Below, piece by piece: positions 8,347 to 16,430 of a DNA stretch of 35,725 bases. A program made the position numbers and the translations under genes. Under the pieces are notes generated by a model. It had not been told where the DNA came from, did no database searches, and worked only from the letters and a program-made list of their open reading frames with translations. The DNA is from Flavobacterium sp. (GTDB lineage Bacteria > Bacteroidota > Bacteroidia > Flavobacteriales > Flavobacteriaceae): contig JAUVAS010000023.1 in NCBI GenBank assembly GCA_030591585.1, positions 1-35,725 of the forward strand. The letters are read 5' to 3'. Each line of letters opens with the position of its first letter. Position 1 is the first letter of the stretch.

Positions 8347-9735
8347 CTATTTACTCATCTCAGTAAAATAATGATAAAATTGTGGGATCGTTTCAATTCC
8401 TTTTAAGAAATTCCAGATTCCAAAATGCTCATTGGGGGAGTGAATCGCATCACTATCCAAACCAAAGCCCATTAAAATTGTTTTGCTTTTTAGTTCTTTT
8501 TCAAACAATGCCACAATAGGAATACTTCCCCCGCTACGTTGAGGAATGGGTGTTTTGCCAAACGTTGCCTCGTAAGCTTTTTCGGCAGCTTGATATCCGG
8601 TACAGTCAATAGGTGTTACATAAGCTTGTCCGCCATGATGTGGAGTAACTTTTACGGTTACAGCGTCAGGAGCAATACTTTCAAAATGGTTTTTAAAAAG
8701 TAGCGTGATATCTTCCCAATCTTGGTCTGGAACTAATCGCATAGAAATTTTAGCATAGGCTTTACTTGCAATTACCGTTTTGGCACCTTCACCTATATAT
8801 CCTCCCCAGATCCCGTTAACATCTAAGGTGGGTCTTATAGAGTTTCGTTCGTTAGTAGTATATCCGATTTCACCATAAGTATCTTTAATGTCTAATGCGT
8901 TTTTATAGTCTTCTTTGCTAAAAGGAGCTTCTCCCATTTTAGCACGTTCTGTAGCTGTTAGTTCTTTTACCTTATCGTAAAACCCAGGAATGGTAATATG
9001 GTTGTCTTTATCGTGAAGCGAAGCAATCATTTTTGTTAGAATATTGATAGGATTTGCAACAGCTCCGCCATACAATCCGCTGTGTAAATCACGGTTTGGA
9101 CCAGTAACTTCTACTTCTACATAACTCAATCCGCGAAGTCCTGTTGTAATAGAAGGAACGTCTGGAGCTATCATGCCAGTGTCGCTAATTAATATAATAT
9201 CGTTGGCTAGTTTTTCGTGGTTGCGTTCCACAAACCAGCCCAGGCTTGTGCTTCCTACTTCCTCTTCACCTTCAATCATAAATTTGACATTACAAGGTAA
9301 TTGATTGGATTCAGTCATATATTCCAAGGCCTTTACGTGCATAAACATTTGGCCTTTATCATCACTAGATCCACGAGCGAAAATGGCACCTTCGGGATGA
9401 AGGGCTGTTTTTTTAATCACGGGCTCAAATGGCGGGCTGTCCCATAAATTTATAGGGTCTGCTGGTTGCACATCGTAATGTCCATATACTAAAATAGTAG
9501 GCAGATTTTTATTGATTATTTTTTCGCCATATACAATAGGAAAACCTGGAGTTTCACATATCTCAACAGAGTCACACCCCGCTTTTTCAAGACTTTCTTT
9601 TACAGCTTCAGCTGTTCTAATTACGTTTCCCTTATAGTTGGAATCGGCACTTATCGATGGGATTTTAATCAAATCGATTAACTCGTTGATAAATCGTTCT
9701 TTGTTTTCTTGAATATATGGTTTTGCACTTTTCAT
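8347..9735 (-). CDS. M20 family dipeptidase (carnosine-dipeptidase-like)
   Basis: 462 residues from the ATG at 9735; the ten-codon longer form would need a GTG and adds a tail that does not look conserved. It is a zinc-dependent cytoplasmic dipeptidase of MEROPS family M20 (CNDP/PepV-like). Metal-ligand and catalytic motifs are in order: YGHYDVQPAD (His and Asp), ARGSSDDKGQ (bridging Asp), EGEEEVGS (catalytic and ligand Glu pair), ISDTGM (Asp) and IHSPNEHFGI (His). The central lid/dimerisation domain contains RDLHSGLYGG. Substrate specificity cannot be read from the sequence. It is a single gene, with no clear promoter motif found upstream. Confidence 0.93.
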   Translation of the reverse strand: MKSAKPYIQENKERFINELIDLIKIPSISADSNYKGNVIRTAEAVKESLEKAGCDSVEICETPGFPIVYGEKIINKNLPTILVYGHYDVQPADPINLWDSPPFEPVIKKTALHPEGAIFARGSSDDKGQMFMHVKALEYMTESNQLPCNVKFMIEGEEEVGSTSLGWFVERNHEKLANDIILISDTGMIAPDVPSITTGLRGLSYVEVEVTGPNRDLHSGLYGGAVANPINILTKMIASLHDKDNHITIPGFYDKVKELTATERAKMGEAPFSKEDYKNALDIKDTYGEIGYTTNERNSIRPTLDVNGIWGGYIGEGAKTVIASKAYAKISMRLVPDQDWEDITLLFKNHFESIAPDAVTVKVTPHHGGQAYVTPIDCTGYQAAEKAYEATFGKTPIPQRSGGSIPIVALFEKELKSKTILMGFGLDSDAIHSPNEHFGIWNFLKGIETIPQFYHYFTEMSK

Positions 9736-9911
9736 GAGTCTATAATATTTTAATAATTTGGTCACATGCTATTCGCTATTGCTCCCTGTATCAAGTATGG
9801 GGAAAGCTATTCCTTTAGGTTTTAAAAATAGTAACATGCTCGTTTCGTTTATTTTTTTTTTTTGAAGATTGGCTAAGGTAATAAAAAGCATTATTTTTCT
9901 AAAAGAGTTTC

Positions 9912-9941
9912 TTTGTTAATTGTAAATCTTGCTTATATTTG
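9912..9941 (+). promoter_or_regulatory. Promoter of tRNA-Leu (-33 and -7)
   Basis: TTTG at 9912-9915, an 18-nt spacer and TATATTTG at 9934-9941 form one of the best matches in the window to the Bacteroidota promoter TTTG-N17..23-TAnnTTTG. The tRNA starts 11 nt downstream. Confidence 0.75.
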
Positions 9942-9951
9942 CACTCCTTTA

Positions 9952-10033
9952 GCGGGCGTGATGGAATTGGTAGACATGCTAGACTTAGGATCTAGTGCTT
10001 CACGGCGTGGGAGTTCGAGTCTCCCCGCCCGCA
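9952..10033 (+). tRNA. tRNA-Leu (anticodon TAG)
   Basis: The acceptor stem GCGGGCG (9952-9958) pairs with CGCCCGC (10026-10032), with A10033 as discriminator. The anticodon stem CTAGA/TCTAG encloses loop CTTAGGA with anticodon TAG, reading CTA leucine codons. The long variable arm (around TGCTTCACGGCGT) is typical of class II tRNA-Leu. No CCA is encoded. Confidence 0.95.
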
Positions 10034-10038
10034 CATTG

Positions 10039-10068
10039 AAAAGCTTCTTTAATCGAGAGGCTTTTTTT
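10039..10068 (+). terminator. Terminator of tRNA-Leu
   Basis: AAAAGCTT pairs with GGCTTTT (with G-T wobbles), followed by a run of seven T residues, directly after the tRNA. Confidence 0.6.
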
Positions 10069-10285
10069 GTAAAATTTAACCTGAAATAATCATAGTAGCT
10101 AAACTTAAAATAGTTTTAGAAGAGTACAGGTATTAGAAAAGAATTAAAAAAACACCGAATTAAATTAATCATTTATAAAACGCTATTCAATGTAGAGATA
10201 TAATTGTATTTTTATTTTATAATTCACGTAGTAAGAAGTACTATTGTAGTGGTTATAAATAAAAACAGCAATTTTATAGTTATAA

Positions 10286-10927
10286 ATGGACTTAAGCAAG
10301 TATATAGACCACACCCTACTAAAGGCTACGGCAATTCCTTCAGAAATAAAAAAACTTTGTGCAGAAGCTAAAGAATATAACTTCTACGCAGTTTGTGTAC
10401 ATGGGTGTTATGTGAGGTTATCTAAAGAAGAACTTGTAAATTCTGAGGTAAAAGTTGCTGCCGTAATCGGGTTTCCGTTAGGAGCAATGGCTACGGAAGC
10501 TAAAGTTGCAGAAACAAAATCATGTATTGATGATGGTGCAGACGAAATAGATATGGTGATTAACATTGGAATGCTTCAGTCCAAAAATTATGACTACGTA
10601 GAAAAGGAGATTTCAGCTATTAAAAAATCAACAGGAAATAAGGTGTTGAAGGTTATAATTGAAACCTGTTACCTTTCAGAAGAAGAAAAGAAAATCGCAT
10701 GCAAATTAGCAATGAATGCAGGAGCAGATTTTGTAAAAACATCCACTGGTTTTGGAACAGGAGGAGCAACCTTAGAAGATGTAAAATTAATGAAGAGTAT
10801 CGTTGGTGATACTATGAAAATAAAAGCTTCAGGAGGAATTAGAGATAAAGAAACTGCTAAAGAATATATTGCATTAGATATTAGTAGAATAGGAACTTCT
10901 TCAGGAATTAAGATTGTTTCAGAATAA
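10286..10927 (+). CDS. deoC: Deoxyribose-phosphate aldolase
   Basis: 213 residues, the usual length of short bacterial DERA. It splits 2-deoxyribose-5-phosphate into acetaldehyde and glyceraldehyde-3-phosphate. The Schiff-base lysine is K151 in FVKTSTGFGTGG. The activating lysine is K180 in KIKASGGIR, and the conserved Asp lies in DEIDMVINIG (D89). The start MDLSKYIDHTLLKA fits the family N terminus. It is followed 67 nt later by deoD on the same strand, and together they degrade deoxyribonucleosides. The phosphopentomutase needed to join the two steps is not in the window. No clear -7 box is seen upstream. Confidence 0.96.
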   Translation: MDLSKYIDHTLLKATAIPSEIKKLCAEAKEYNFYAVCVHGCYVRLSKEELVNSEVKVAAVIGFPLGAMATEAKVAETKSCIDDGADEIDMVINIGMLQSKNYDYVEKEISAIKKSTGNKVLKVIIETCYLSEEEKKIACKLAMNAGADFVKTSTGFGTGGATLEDVKLMKSIVGDTMKIKASGGIRDKETAKEYIALDISRIGTSSGIKIVSE

Positions 10928-10994
10928 ATAAGGTTAATTAAAAAGATACCCGCCGAAGTTTATATTTAGCGGAGATGAAATACAAGAACAGAAT

Positions 10995-11693
10995 ATGAGT
11001 ATACATATAGAAGCCAAAAAAGGAGATATAGCAGAAACGGTGTTGTTGCCTGGAGACCCATTACGGGCAAAATGGATTGCGGAAACGTTTCTTGAAAACT
11101 CTGTTTGTTACAATGAAGTAAGAGGGATGTTAGGTTTTACGGGAACGTATAATGGTAAACGTGTTTCGGTACAAGGAACAGGAATGGGGATTCCCTCTAC
11201 ATTAATTTATTGTAATGAATTAATACAAGAGTTTGGTGTAAAAAACTTAATTCGTGTGGGTTCTGCAGGATCCTACCAAAAAGATATAAAGCTTTATGAT
11301 ATTGTTATTGCGATGGCAGCATCTTCAAATTCTGGAATTAATAAATCAAGATTTATAAATTCAGATTTTTCACCAACTGCAGATTATGAATTATTTATTA
11401 AAGCAGTTGATTATGCTAGAGAAAATAATATACCAATAAAAGCAGGAAATGTTTTGTCATCTGATGAGTTTTACGAAGATAATTTTGACTCTTATAAAAA
11501 GTGGGCAGACTTTGGAGTATTGTGTGTTGAAATGGAAGCAGCTGGTATTTATACTATTGCAGCAAAATATAACGTTAAAGCATTGACCATTTTAACGATC
11601 TCAGATTCGTTAGTTACTAAAGAAAAAACAACCTCTAAAGAAAGAGAAAATACTTTTTCTACAATGATTGAAATTGCGTTAAGTACCTTATAA
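10995..11693 (+). CDS. deoD: Purine-nucleoside phosphorylase, DeoD type
   Basis: 232 residues, the length of hexameric DeoD enzymes, which convert purine (deoxy)nucleosides plus phosphate into base and (deoxy)ribose-1-phosphate. Family marks are the phosphate-binding [15 protein letters not shown] and IRVGSAGSY. The ribose-binding motif is [16 protein letters not shown]. The catalytic Asp lies in TISDSL. It pairs functionally with the upstream deoC. The stop is followed by a hairpin at 11699-11719 whose T run serves mainly the opposite strand. Confidence 0.95.
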   Translation: MSIHIEAKKGDIAETVLLPGDPLRAKWIAETFLENSVCYNEVRGMLGFTGTYNGKRVSVQGTGMGIPSTLIYCNELIQEFGVKNLIRVGSAGSYQKDIKLYDIVIAMAASSNSGINKSRFINSDFSPTADYELFIKAVDYARENNIPIKAGNVLSSDEFYEDNFDSYKKWADFGVLCVEMEAAGIYTIAAKYNVKALTILTISDSLVTKEKTTSKERENTFSTMIEIALSTL

Positions 11694-11698
11694 AAAAA

Positions 11699-11719
11699 GA
11701 GGAGCCAATTTGGCTCCTC
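11699..11719 (-). terminator. Terminator between deoD and the second Usp gene
   Basis: GAGGAGCC (11699-11706) pairs with GGCTCCTC (11712-11719) with a five-base loop. The T run (complement of A-rich 11692-11698) is on the minus strand, so it mainly ends the minus-strand Usp transcript. Transcripts from deoD may also stop here. Confidence 0.75.
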
Positions 11720-11741
11720 AAAATAATCAATTTTTATTTTC

Positions 11742-12575
11742 TTATAGTTTAAAAGTAATCACTGGAATTTTAGAATGATTCACTAAATCTTCACTAATAC
11801 TACCTGCAAAGAAATGAGCCAATCCTCTACGTCCATGAGTAGGTAATGCAATAATATCTATATCATTTTTATTGCTATAATGAAAAATGCCATCCTCAAC
11901 AGTATAGTCGTTATAATAAACAACATCATCAAGTCTATTTAAAGCATCAGCTTTAAATAAGAATTCTTTAATACGACTCTCCATCTCCTTAGAACTTCTA
12001 TAATTTTGTCCAGGAAGGTTTACGTAAAGCAATTTTACTTTTACGTTATCGAGTGATTTAAATAATTTCATAGCATTTTTAAAAGCGGTTAAATTTTCTT
12101 CTAAAAAATCGCAGGCAAAAACAACATTTTTAATTTTAAAATTAAACTCTTCTTTTTTTATTACTAGCACAGGAATGTCAGAATTTCTAACAACTTTTTC
12201 TGTGTTAGACCCTACAAATACTTCACTTATGCCGCTACTTCCGTGAGATCCCATAATGATAAGGTCTGCGTTTTTTTCTATAGCAACAGTGTTTAATTCA
12301 TTAAAATTTTTATAATTATATACAGAATCTGTAACAACTAACCCTTTTAAATAGTCCTTGTCTAAAAATTCTTCAAACCTCTTTTCAGCAAGTTTTATAT
12401 AATAAATTCCCTCCAACATTTCCTTAGTTTGAGAATTTGTTAAAACAGCATCAGATCTTCCTAACATATGCAATGCTATAATTTCGGAGTCATATTCTTT
12501 TGCAAAATTTGCAGCTACTTTTAAAGCGTATTCAGAACATTCTGAAAAATCAATAGGAACAAGTATTTTTTTCAT
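11742..12575 (-). CDS. Tandem-domain universal stress protein (second paralogue)
   Basis: 277 residues with two Usp domains (about 1-142, 148-277). It starts MKKILVPIDFSECSEYALK. Domain 1 has GSHGSSGISEVFVGSNTEKV and domain 2 has PTHGRRGLAHFFAGSISEDL, both matching the nucleotide-binding loop of the family. It lies 50 nt downstream of the hibernation factor gene on the same strand with no convincing -7 box between them, so the two are probably cotranscribed. It is paralogous to the Usp protein at 2437-3258. Its molecular target is unknown. Confidence 0.92.
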   Translation of the reverse strand: MKKILVPIDFSECSEYALKVAANFAKEYDSEIIALHMLGRSDAVLTNSQTKEMLEGIYYIKLAEKRFEEFLDKDYLKGLVVTDSVYNYKNFNELNTVAIEKNADLIIMGSHGSSGISEVFVGSNTEKVVRNSDIPVLVIKKEEFNFKIKNVVFACDFLEENLTAFKNAMKLFKSLDNVKVKLLYVNLPGQNYRSSKEMESRIKEFLFKADALNRLDDVVYYNDYTVEDGIFHYSNKNDIDIIALPTHGRRGLAHFFAGSISEDLVNHSKIPVITFKL

Positions 12576-12625
12576 AATTAATTTTTTTAAAAATTAGTAG
12601 TATCTGGAATCAAAAAGATAAAATC

Positions 12626-12925
12626 TTAGCGTTGATTAAAAGTTGCTTTTCGTTTCTGTAATTGCTTTGATAAATCAGAGATGGTATTTTTTGCAGCTAA
12701 TTCGAAGTTTTTTTCCTTAGATGATGCGAAAATTTTAGGTCCTGGAAGGCTTAATTCTATCTCACAGATATTTCCTTTTCCAGCAGGATCCTTTTCAAGT
12801 TTAAAAAAGACATTAGCATTGATAATCCACTCGTGTTTATCACCCAATTTATTTAGTTTTTTTGAAACTATTTCAGTCATAGAATCACTTGTAAGCATCT
12901 TAACATATTGAACATTTATTGTCAT
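12626..12925 (-). CDS. HPF/RaiA-family ribosome hibernation factor (short form)
   Basis: 99 residues from the ATG at 12925 (MTINVQYVKMLTSDSMTEIV). The compact beta-alpha-beta-beta-beta-alpha fold of YfiA/HPF proteins is recognisable: KKLNKL in helix 1, ANVFFKLEKD and CEIELSLPGP in the strands, and a basic C-terminal helix (AAKNTISDLSKQLQKRK). Such proteins bind the 30S A/P sites and silence ribosomes in stress or stationary phase. The long-form dimerisation domain is absent. A longer frame from TTG at 12952 is rejected because that codon lies inside the -7 box. Confidence 0.88.
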   Translation of the reverse strand: MTINVQYVKMLTSDSMTEIVSKKLNKLGDKHEWIINANVFFKLEKDPAGKGNICEIELSLPGPKIFASSKEKNFELAAKNTISDLSKQLQKRKATFNQR

Positions 12926-12949
12926 AGTAGTAGTTTTTATATTGATATT

Positions 12950-12957
12950 CAAATTTA
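12950..12957 (-). promoter_or_regulatory. -7 promoter element of the hibernation factor-Usp unit
   Basis: The complement reads TAAATTTG, matching TAnnTTTG, 24 nt upstream of the ATG. It probably drives both the HPF-like gene and the downstream stress protein. Confidence 0.55.
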
Positions 12958-13069
12958 ACGATTTCTATTAAATTATAGTATGATTAATATCAGAAATAAC
13001 AAAAGCTTAACGATAAAAATTCATTTTCTATAATACTTTCTGAAAGAGTTTTATTTCTAGATAAAGGCT

Positions 13070-13077
13070 TATTTTTG
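13070..13077 (+). promoter_or_regulatory. -7 promoter element of the decarboxylase gene
   Basis: TATTTTTG matches TAnnTTTG, 27 nt upstream of the ATG. An AGGAG at 13091-13095, nine bases before the ATG, is a rare Shine-Dalgarno-like site for this genome. Confidence 0.5.
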
Positions 13078-13104
13078 CAACTCAAAATATAGGAGATAAA
13101 AATT

Positions 13105-14541
13105 ATGAAAAAGAACGATGCGACACTTCAACTTTCAAAAGAAGAAATGCGAGCGTATGGATATCAGGTTGTTGATGCAGTAGTAGAACATTTTGACACT
13201 CAGGATAAAAAACTTCCTGTAGCAAAAGGGACTAGAAAAGAAATGGATAATTTGTTTTTGGAAGAAGCGCCAGAAAATGCTATGGACGCAACAGCAGTGT
13301 TGGATTTTGTTTTAAAAGAAGTAGTGACCAAAAGCACCATTGTTTCGCACCCAAAAGCTTTTTCTTTTGTACCAGGACCTAGTAATTATATTAGCGCCAT
13401 GGCAGATACATTAGCTACAGGATTTAATATTTTTTCTGGAGGTTGGGCGGCATCACCGGCAGCAGCAGCACTTGAGATAATTACGATGAATTGGCTTCTT
13501 AAAATTTTCGGATTTCCGGTAAAAAAAGGAGGTGGATTGTTTACAAGTGGTGGTTCTATGGCGAATCTTACAGCCATAGTAACTGCAAGACGAATTAAAT
13601 GCGGAGACGATTTTTCTAAAGCAGTAATATACCTTTCAGACCAAGCACACTCTTCTAATATAAAGGCGATACGAGTTCTAGGGTTTAAAAAAGAACAGAT
13701 TCGCGTTATACCAACAAATTTAGAGTTCAAATTTTCTTTGAACAAATTAAAGAATGCCATCGCAAGAGATAGGTTGGGAGGTTTAAAACCATTCTGTTTA
13801 ATTGCAACTGCGGGAACAACCAATACGGGTACGGTAGATCCTCTTACAGAAATTGCTGCCATTTGTAAAAAAGAAAACATCTGGTTTCATATTGACGGGG
13901 CTTATGGGGGTGCAGCGATTCTTTCAAAAGACGGAAAGAAAATGCTAAAAGGGATTGAAAAAGCAGATTCACTTACGGTAGACCCACACAAATGGTTTTA
14001 TCAACCGTATGAAATGGGGTGCCTGTTGGTAAGGAATATAGCTCATTTAAAAGGAACGTTTACTGAAACGCCCGAATATTTAAAAGATGTAGAAGGAAAT
14101 AAATCTGAAATTAATTTCTACGATCACGGGATTCAACTAACAAGAAGGTTTAGAGCTTTAAAATTCTATATGTCTATTAAAACGTTTGGTCTAGGCGAAT
14201 TTAGAAAAGCCATAACCTATAATATAAAACTAGCCGAAGAAGTTGAAGATTGTTTACGAAATAGCACTAACTGGGAAGTGATTTCGCCAGCAACGCTAGC
14301 GGTGATTAATTTTAGATACAACCCTATTGGTGAAAATTTAAATGAAAAGAAATTAGATGCGTTGAATCAGTATATTTCAGAACAAGTAGTTGCTACCCAA
14401 GAAGCATTATTAGTAACCACTATTTTACATGGGCAAACGGTTTTAAGAATGTGCTTGATTAACCCAAGAACTACCATGGAAGATATTAAAGAAACGTTTG
14501 CATTGTGTAATAAAATTGCTGAAACACAAAAACCATTTTGA
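13105..14541 (+). CDS. PLP-dependent amino-acid decarboxylase (group II, aromatic-L-amino-acid type)
   Basis: 478 residues, the usual length of group II decarboxylases. PLP-binding landmarks are all present: FTSGGSMANLTA (phosphate binding), H182 in DQAHSS (stacks on the cofactor), D264 in FHIDGAYGGAA (pyridine nitrogen) and K296 in TVDPHKWFYQP (Schiff base). The likely reaction is decarboxylation of an aromatic amino acid (Tyr, Trp or DOPA), although relatives acting on glutamate, aspartate or diaminobutyrate exist and the substrate is not settled by sequence. The ATG has both a -7 box and an AGGAG upstream. Its stop overlaps the start of the next gene by four bases (TTGA). Confidence 0.9.
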   Translation: MKKNDATLQLSKEEMRAYGYQVVDAVVEHFDTQDKKLPVAKGTRKEMDNLFLEEAPENAMDATAVLDFVLKEVVTKSTIVSHPKAFSFVPGPSNYISAMADTLATGFNIFSGGWAASPAAAALEIITMNWLLKIFGFPVKKGGGLFTSGGSMANLTAIVTARRIKCGDDFSKAVIYLSDQAHSSNIKAIRVLGFKKEQIRVIPTNLEFKFSLNKLKNAIARDRLGGLKPFCLIATAGTTNTGTVDPLTEIAAICKKENIWFHIDGAYGGAAILSKDGKKMLKGIEKADSLTVDPHKWFYQPYEMGCLLVRNIAHLKGTFTETPEYLKDVEGNKSEINFYDHGIQLTRRFRALKFYMSIKTFGLGEFRKAITYNIKLAEEVEDCLRNSTNWEVISPATLAVINFRYNPIGENLNEKKLDALNQYISEQVVATQEALLVTTILHGQTVLRMCLINPRTTMEDIKETFALCNKIAETQKPF

Positions 14542-15767
14542 TCCAAAAAACAGATATAATAATAATCGGAGGCGGAGCAGCGGGCTTCTTTACGGCCATT
14601 AACCTAGCTGAAAATAATCCCGATTTAAAAATTATCATTCTAGAACGAAGCAGCGAAGTGCTTACCAAAGTTAAAATTTCTGGTGGTGGAAGATGTAATG
14701 TTACACACGCTGAATTTATACCCAAAGAACTCACTCACAACTACCCTAGAGGAGAAAAAGAATTGTTAGGTCCTTTTCATACATTTATGACAGGAGACAC
14801 GGTGGCATGGTTTGAAAAAAGAGGAGTGCCTTTAAAAATTGAAGAGGATGGTAGGATGTTTCCTGAAAGTAATTCGTCACAAACCATTATTGATTGTTTT
14901 GTAAATGAAACACAGAAATTAGGTGTTGAGGTTTTGAAAAATCATTCAGTTAAAAAGATTCAAAAGGAAAATGAAACTTGGGAAGTTGAAACTGAAAAAG
15001 GAGATTTTATTTCAGATAAACTAGTGATTGCAACCGGAAGCAATGCTAAAATTTGGAACGTGATTAAAGAGCTTGGACATACAATTATAGCTCCTGTTCC
15101 TTCATTATTTACGTTTAATATTCAGGATTCACGAATCAAAGAATTGCCTGGAATAGCAACACAGGCATCGGTAAAAGTTATTTCAGTAAACAATAAAATA
15201 AAATTAGAATCTGAAGGAGCGTTACTCATTACGCATTGGGGATTGAGTGGTCCTGCGATTTTAAAATTATCTGCTTGGGGAGCGATAGAGTTAGAAAAAG
15301 TAAATTATCAATTTAAACTTAAAGTGAATTGGTTGCTCGATATTTCAACTGAAGAAGCCTTTAATAACCTAAAGGAGATTAAAGGAACAAACAGCAAACA
15401 ATCACTTTATAAATATGCGCAGTTAGGAGTTCCAAAACGATTATGGCAAAGTTTAGTGGTAGCTTCAGGAATTGCTGAAACTCAAAAATGGGCAGAAACT
15501 ACGAACAAACAATTTCAGGACTTAGCCAATCAATTAACGCAATCTATATTTCAGGTTAACGGAAAAAGCACTTTTAAAGAAGAATTCGTCACAGCAGGGG
15601 GAATTGATTTAAAAGAAATTAATTTTAAACGTTACGAAAGCAGGCTCCATAAAAATCTATTTTTTGCTGGCGAAGTATTGAATATAGATGCTATTACAGG
15701 TGGGTTTAATTTTCAGAATGCCTGGACAGGAGGTTATATTGTTGCTAAAAGTATTTCAGAAAATTAG
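14538..15767 (+). CDS. BaiN/HI0933-family FAD-dependent oxidoreductase
   Basis: 409 residues. An N-terminal Rossmann dinucleotide site (IIIIGGGAAGFFTAINLAE) is followed by the family signature SGGGRCNVTH near 50-60 and an ATGSNAK motif. At the C terminus, FFAGEVLNIDAITGGFNFQN and AWTGGYIVAKS close the FAD site. These flavoproteins (YhiN/HI0933/BaiN) have poorly defined substrates; one relative reduces bile-acid intermediates. The start is a TTG overlapping the decarboxylase stop as TTGA. No ATG is available before the Rossmann motif, so this start is well supported and suggests translational coupling. Confidence 0.9.
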   Translation: MIQKTDIIIIGGGAAGFFTAINLAENNPDLKIIILERSSEVLTKVKISGGGRCNVTHAEFIPKELTHNYPRGEKELLGPFHTFMTGDTVAWFEKRGVPLKIEEDGRMFPESNSSQTIIDCFVNETQKLGVEVLKNHSVKKIQKENETWEVETEKGDFISDKLVIATGSNAKIWNVIKELGHTIIAPVPSLFTFNIQDSRIKELPGIATQASVKVISVNNKIKLESEGALLITHWGLSGPAILKLSAWGAIELEKVNYQFKLKVNWLLDISTEEAFNNLKEIKGTNSKQSLYKYAQLGVPKRLWQSLVVASGIAETQKWAETTNKQFQDLANQLTQSIFQVNGKSTFKEEFVTAGGIDLKEINFKRYESRLHKNLFFAGEVLNIDAITGGFNFQNAWTGGYIVAKSISEN

Positions 15768-15779
15768 CTGTATCATAGT

Positions 15780-15866
15780 GGATTCTGGGTCAAGCCCAGA
15801 ATGACAAAATAATTGCTATAAAGTTTATTATTACACCTTTGTCATCCTGGATTTAATTCAGAATCC
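15780..15866. repeat. Paired inverted palindromic repeat
   Basis: ATTCTGGG (15782-15789) and CCCAGAAT (15795-15802) form a hairpin. The unit 15780-15808 is then mirrored by 15838-15866: GGATTCTG pairs with CAGAATCC, and ATGACAAA with TTTGTCAT. This is two head-to-head copies, one degenerate, of the GGATTC...GAATGACA type of intergenic repeat common in many bacteria. It lies directly upstream of the toxin-antitoxin promoter. Confidence 0.8.
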
Positions 15867-15895
15867 AACAATTTTTATTTTTGATATAAAAAGTA

Positions 15896-15903
15896 TATAT
15901 TTG
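15896..15903 (+). promoter_or_regulatory. -7 promoter element of the toxin-antitoxin pair
   Basis: TATATTTG matches TAnnTTTG, 21 nt before the antitoxin ATG. It is embedded in alternating TATATA tracts (15894-15912) that form an imperfect inverted repeat and could be the antitoxin's operator. Confidence 0.5.
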
Positions 15904-15924
15904 TTATATATAAACTATATTATA

Positions 15925-16170
15925 ATGGCAACTACAAAAAAACTGATTGAAATAGACAACAAAGCTTTAGAGATTCTAAAGAAACAAGCAAAACTTCAAA
16001 AACGCTCATTAAAAAATTATATAGAATTTATGCTTGAAGATACGGCTGCACGCTTTAGTGAACCTTCTGAAGAATATAAAGCGATGATGGATGATATGAT
16101 TGAGCGTGATGAAAATGGAGAACTTGTTTTAAATTCTTGGATGGATATGAAAGCAAAATATGGGCGATAA
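15925..16170 (+). CDS. Ribbon-helix-helix-like antitoxin of a type II TA pair
   Basis: 81 residues from the ATG at 15925. The N-terminal half (KKLIEIDNKALEILKKQAKL, then QKRSLKNYIEFMLEDTA) has the strand-helix-helix pattern of RHH DNA-binding antitoxins. The C-terminal half is acidic (MMDDMIERDENGEL) and should wrap the toxin. Expected role: dimeric repressor of its own promoter and neutraliser of the downstream toxin. It overlaps the toxin gene by 11 nt. A TTG at 15901 gives a longer frame but lies in the -7 box. I cannot name the antitoxin subfamily. Confidence 0.75.
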   Translation: MATTKKLIEIDNKALEILKKQAKLQKRSLKNYIEFMLEDTAARFSEPSEEYKAMMDDMIERDENGELVLNSWMDMKAKYGR

Positions 16171-16429
16171 AATTATTTTCACTGAAGAAGCAAGAATAGA
16201 ATTTCATAAAGCCAAATGTTATTTTGAATTTACTAAAAAAGAAGATGCTTTTTGGAATGATATAAATAGACAAATGGATCTAGTTTTGTTAATGCCTTTT
16301 GCTTTTCAAGTACGTTACAAAAATATTAGGATAATAAATTTAGAACAGTTTAATTATTCTATACATTATGTAATCAAACCTTATGGAGTATTAGTTTATA
16401 GGTTTTTAAATAATAAACAAGAGTATTAA
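16160..16429 (+). CDS. RelE/ParE-superfamily toxin
   Basis: 89 residues, typical size for ParE/RelE toxins. It starts KIIFTEEARIEFHKAKCYFE with a helical pair, then the beta-sheet core with VRYKNIRIINLEQF, FNYSIHYVI and VLVYRFLNNKQ. That resembles the family's (F/Y)PY.I.Y ... V.V..(I/F)... pattern, consistent with ParE-like rather than clearly ribosome-cleaving RelE. Catalytic residues cannot be assigned by eye. The start overlaps the antitoxin end by 11 nt and the stop is one base before the DUF1697 start. Confidence 0.75.
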   Translation: MGDKIIFTEEARIEFHKAKCYFEFTKKEDAFWNDINRQMDLVLLMPFAFQVRYKNIRIINLEQFNYSIHYVIKPYGVLVYRFLNNKQEY

Positions 16430-16430
16430 A

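Noticed and set aside
10950-10972. CCGC...GCGG stem between deoC and deoD as regulatory hairpin
   Set aside because: Only four paired bases around a 15-base loop; too weak to claim.
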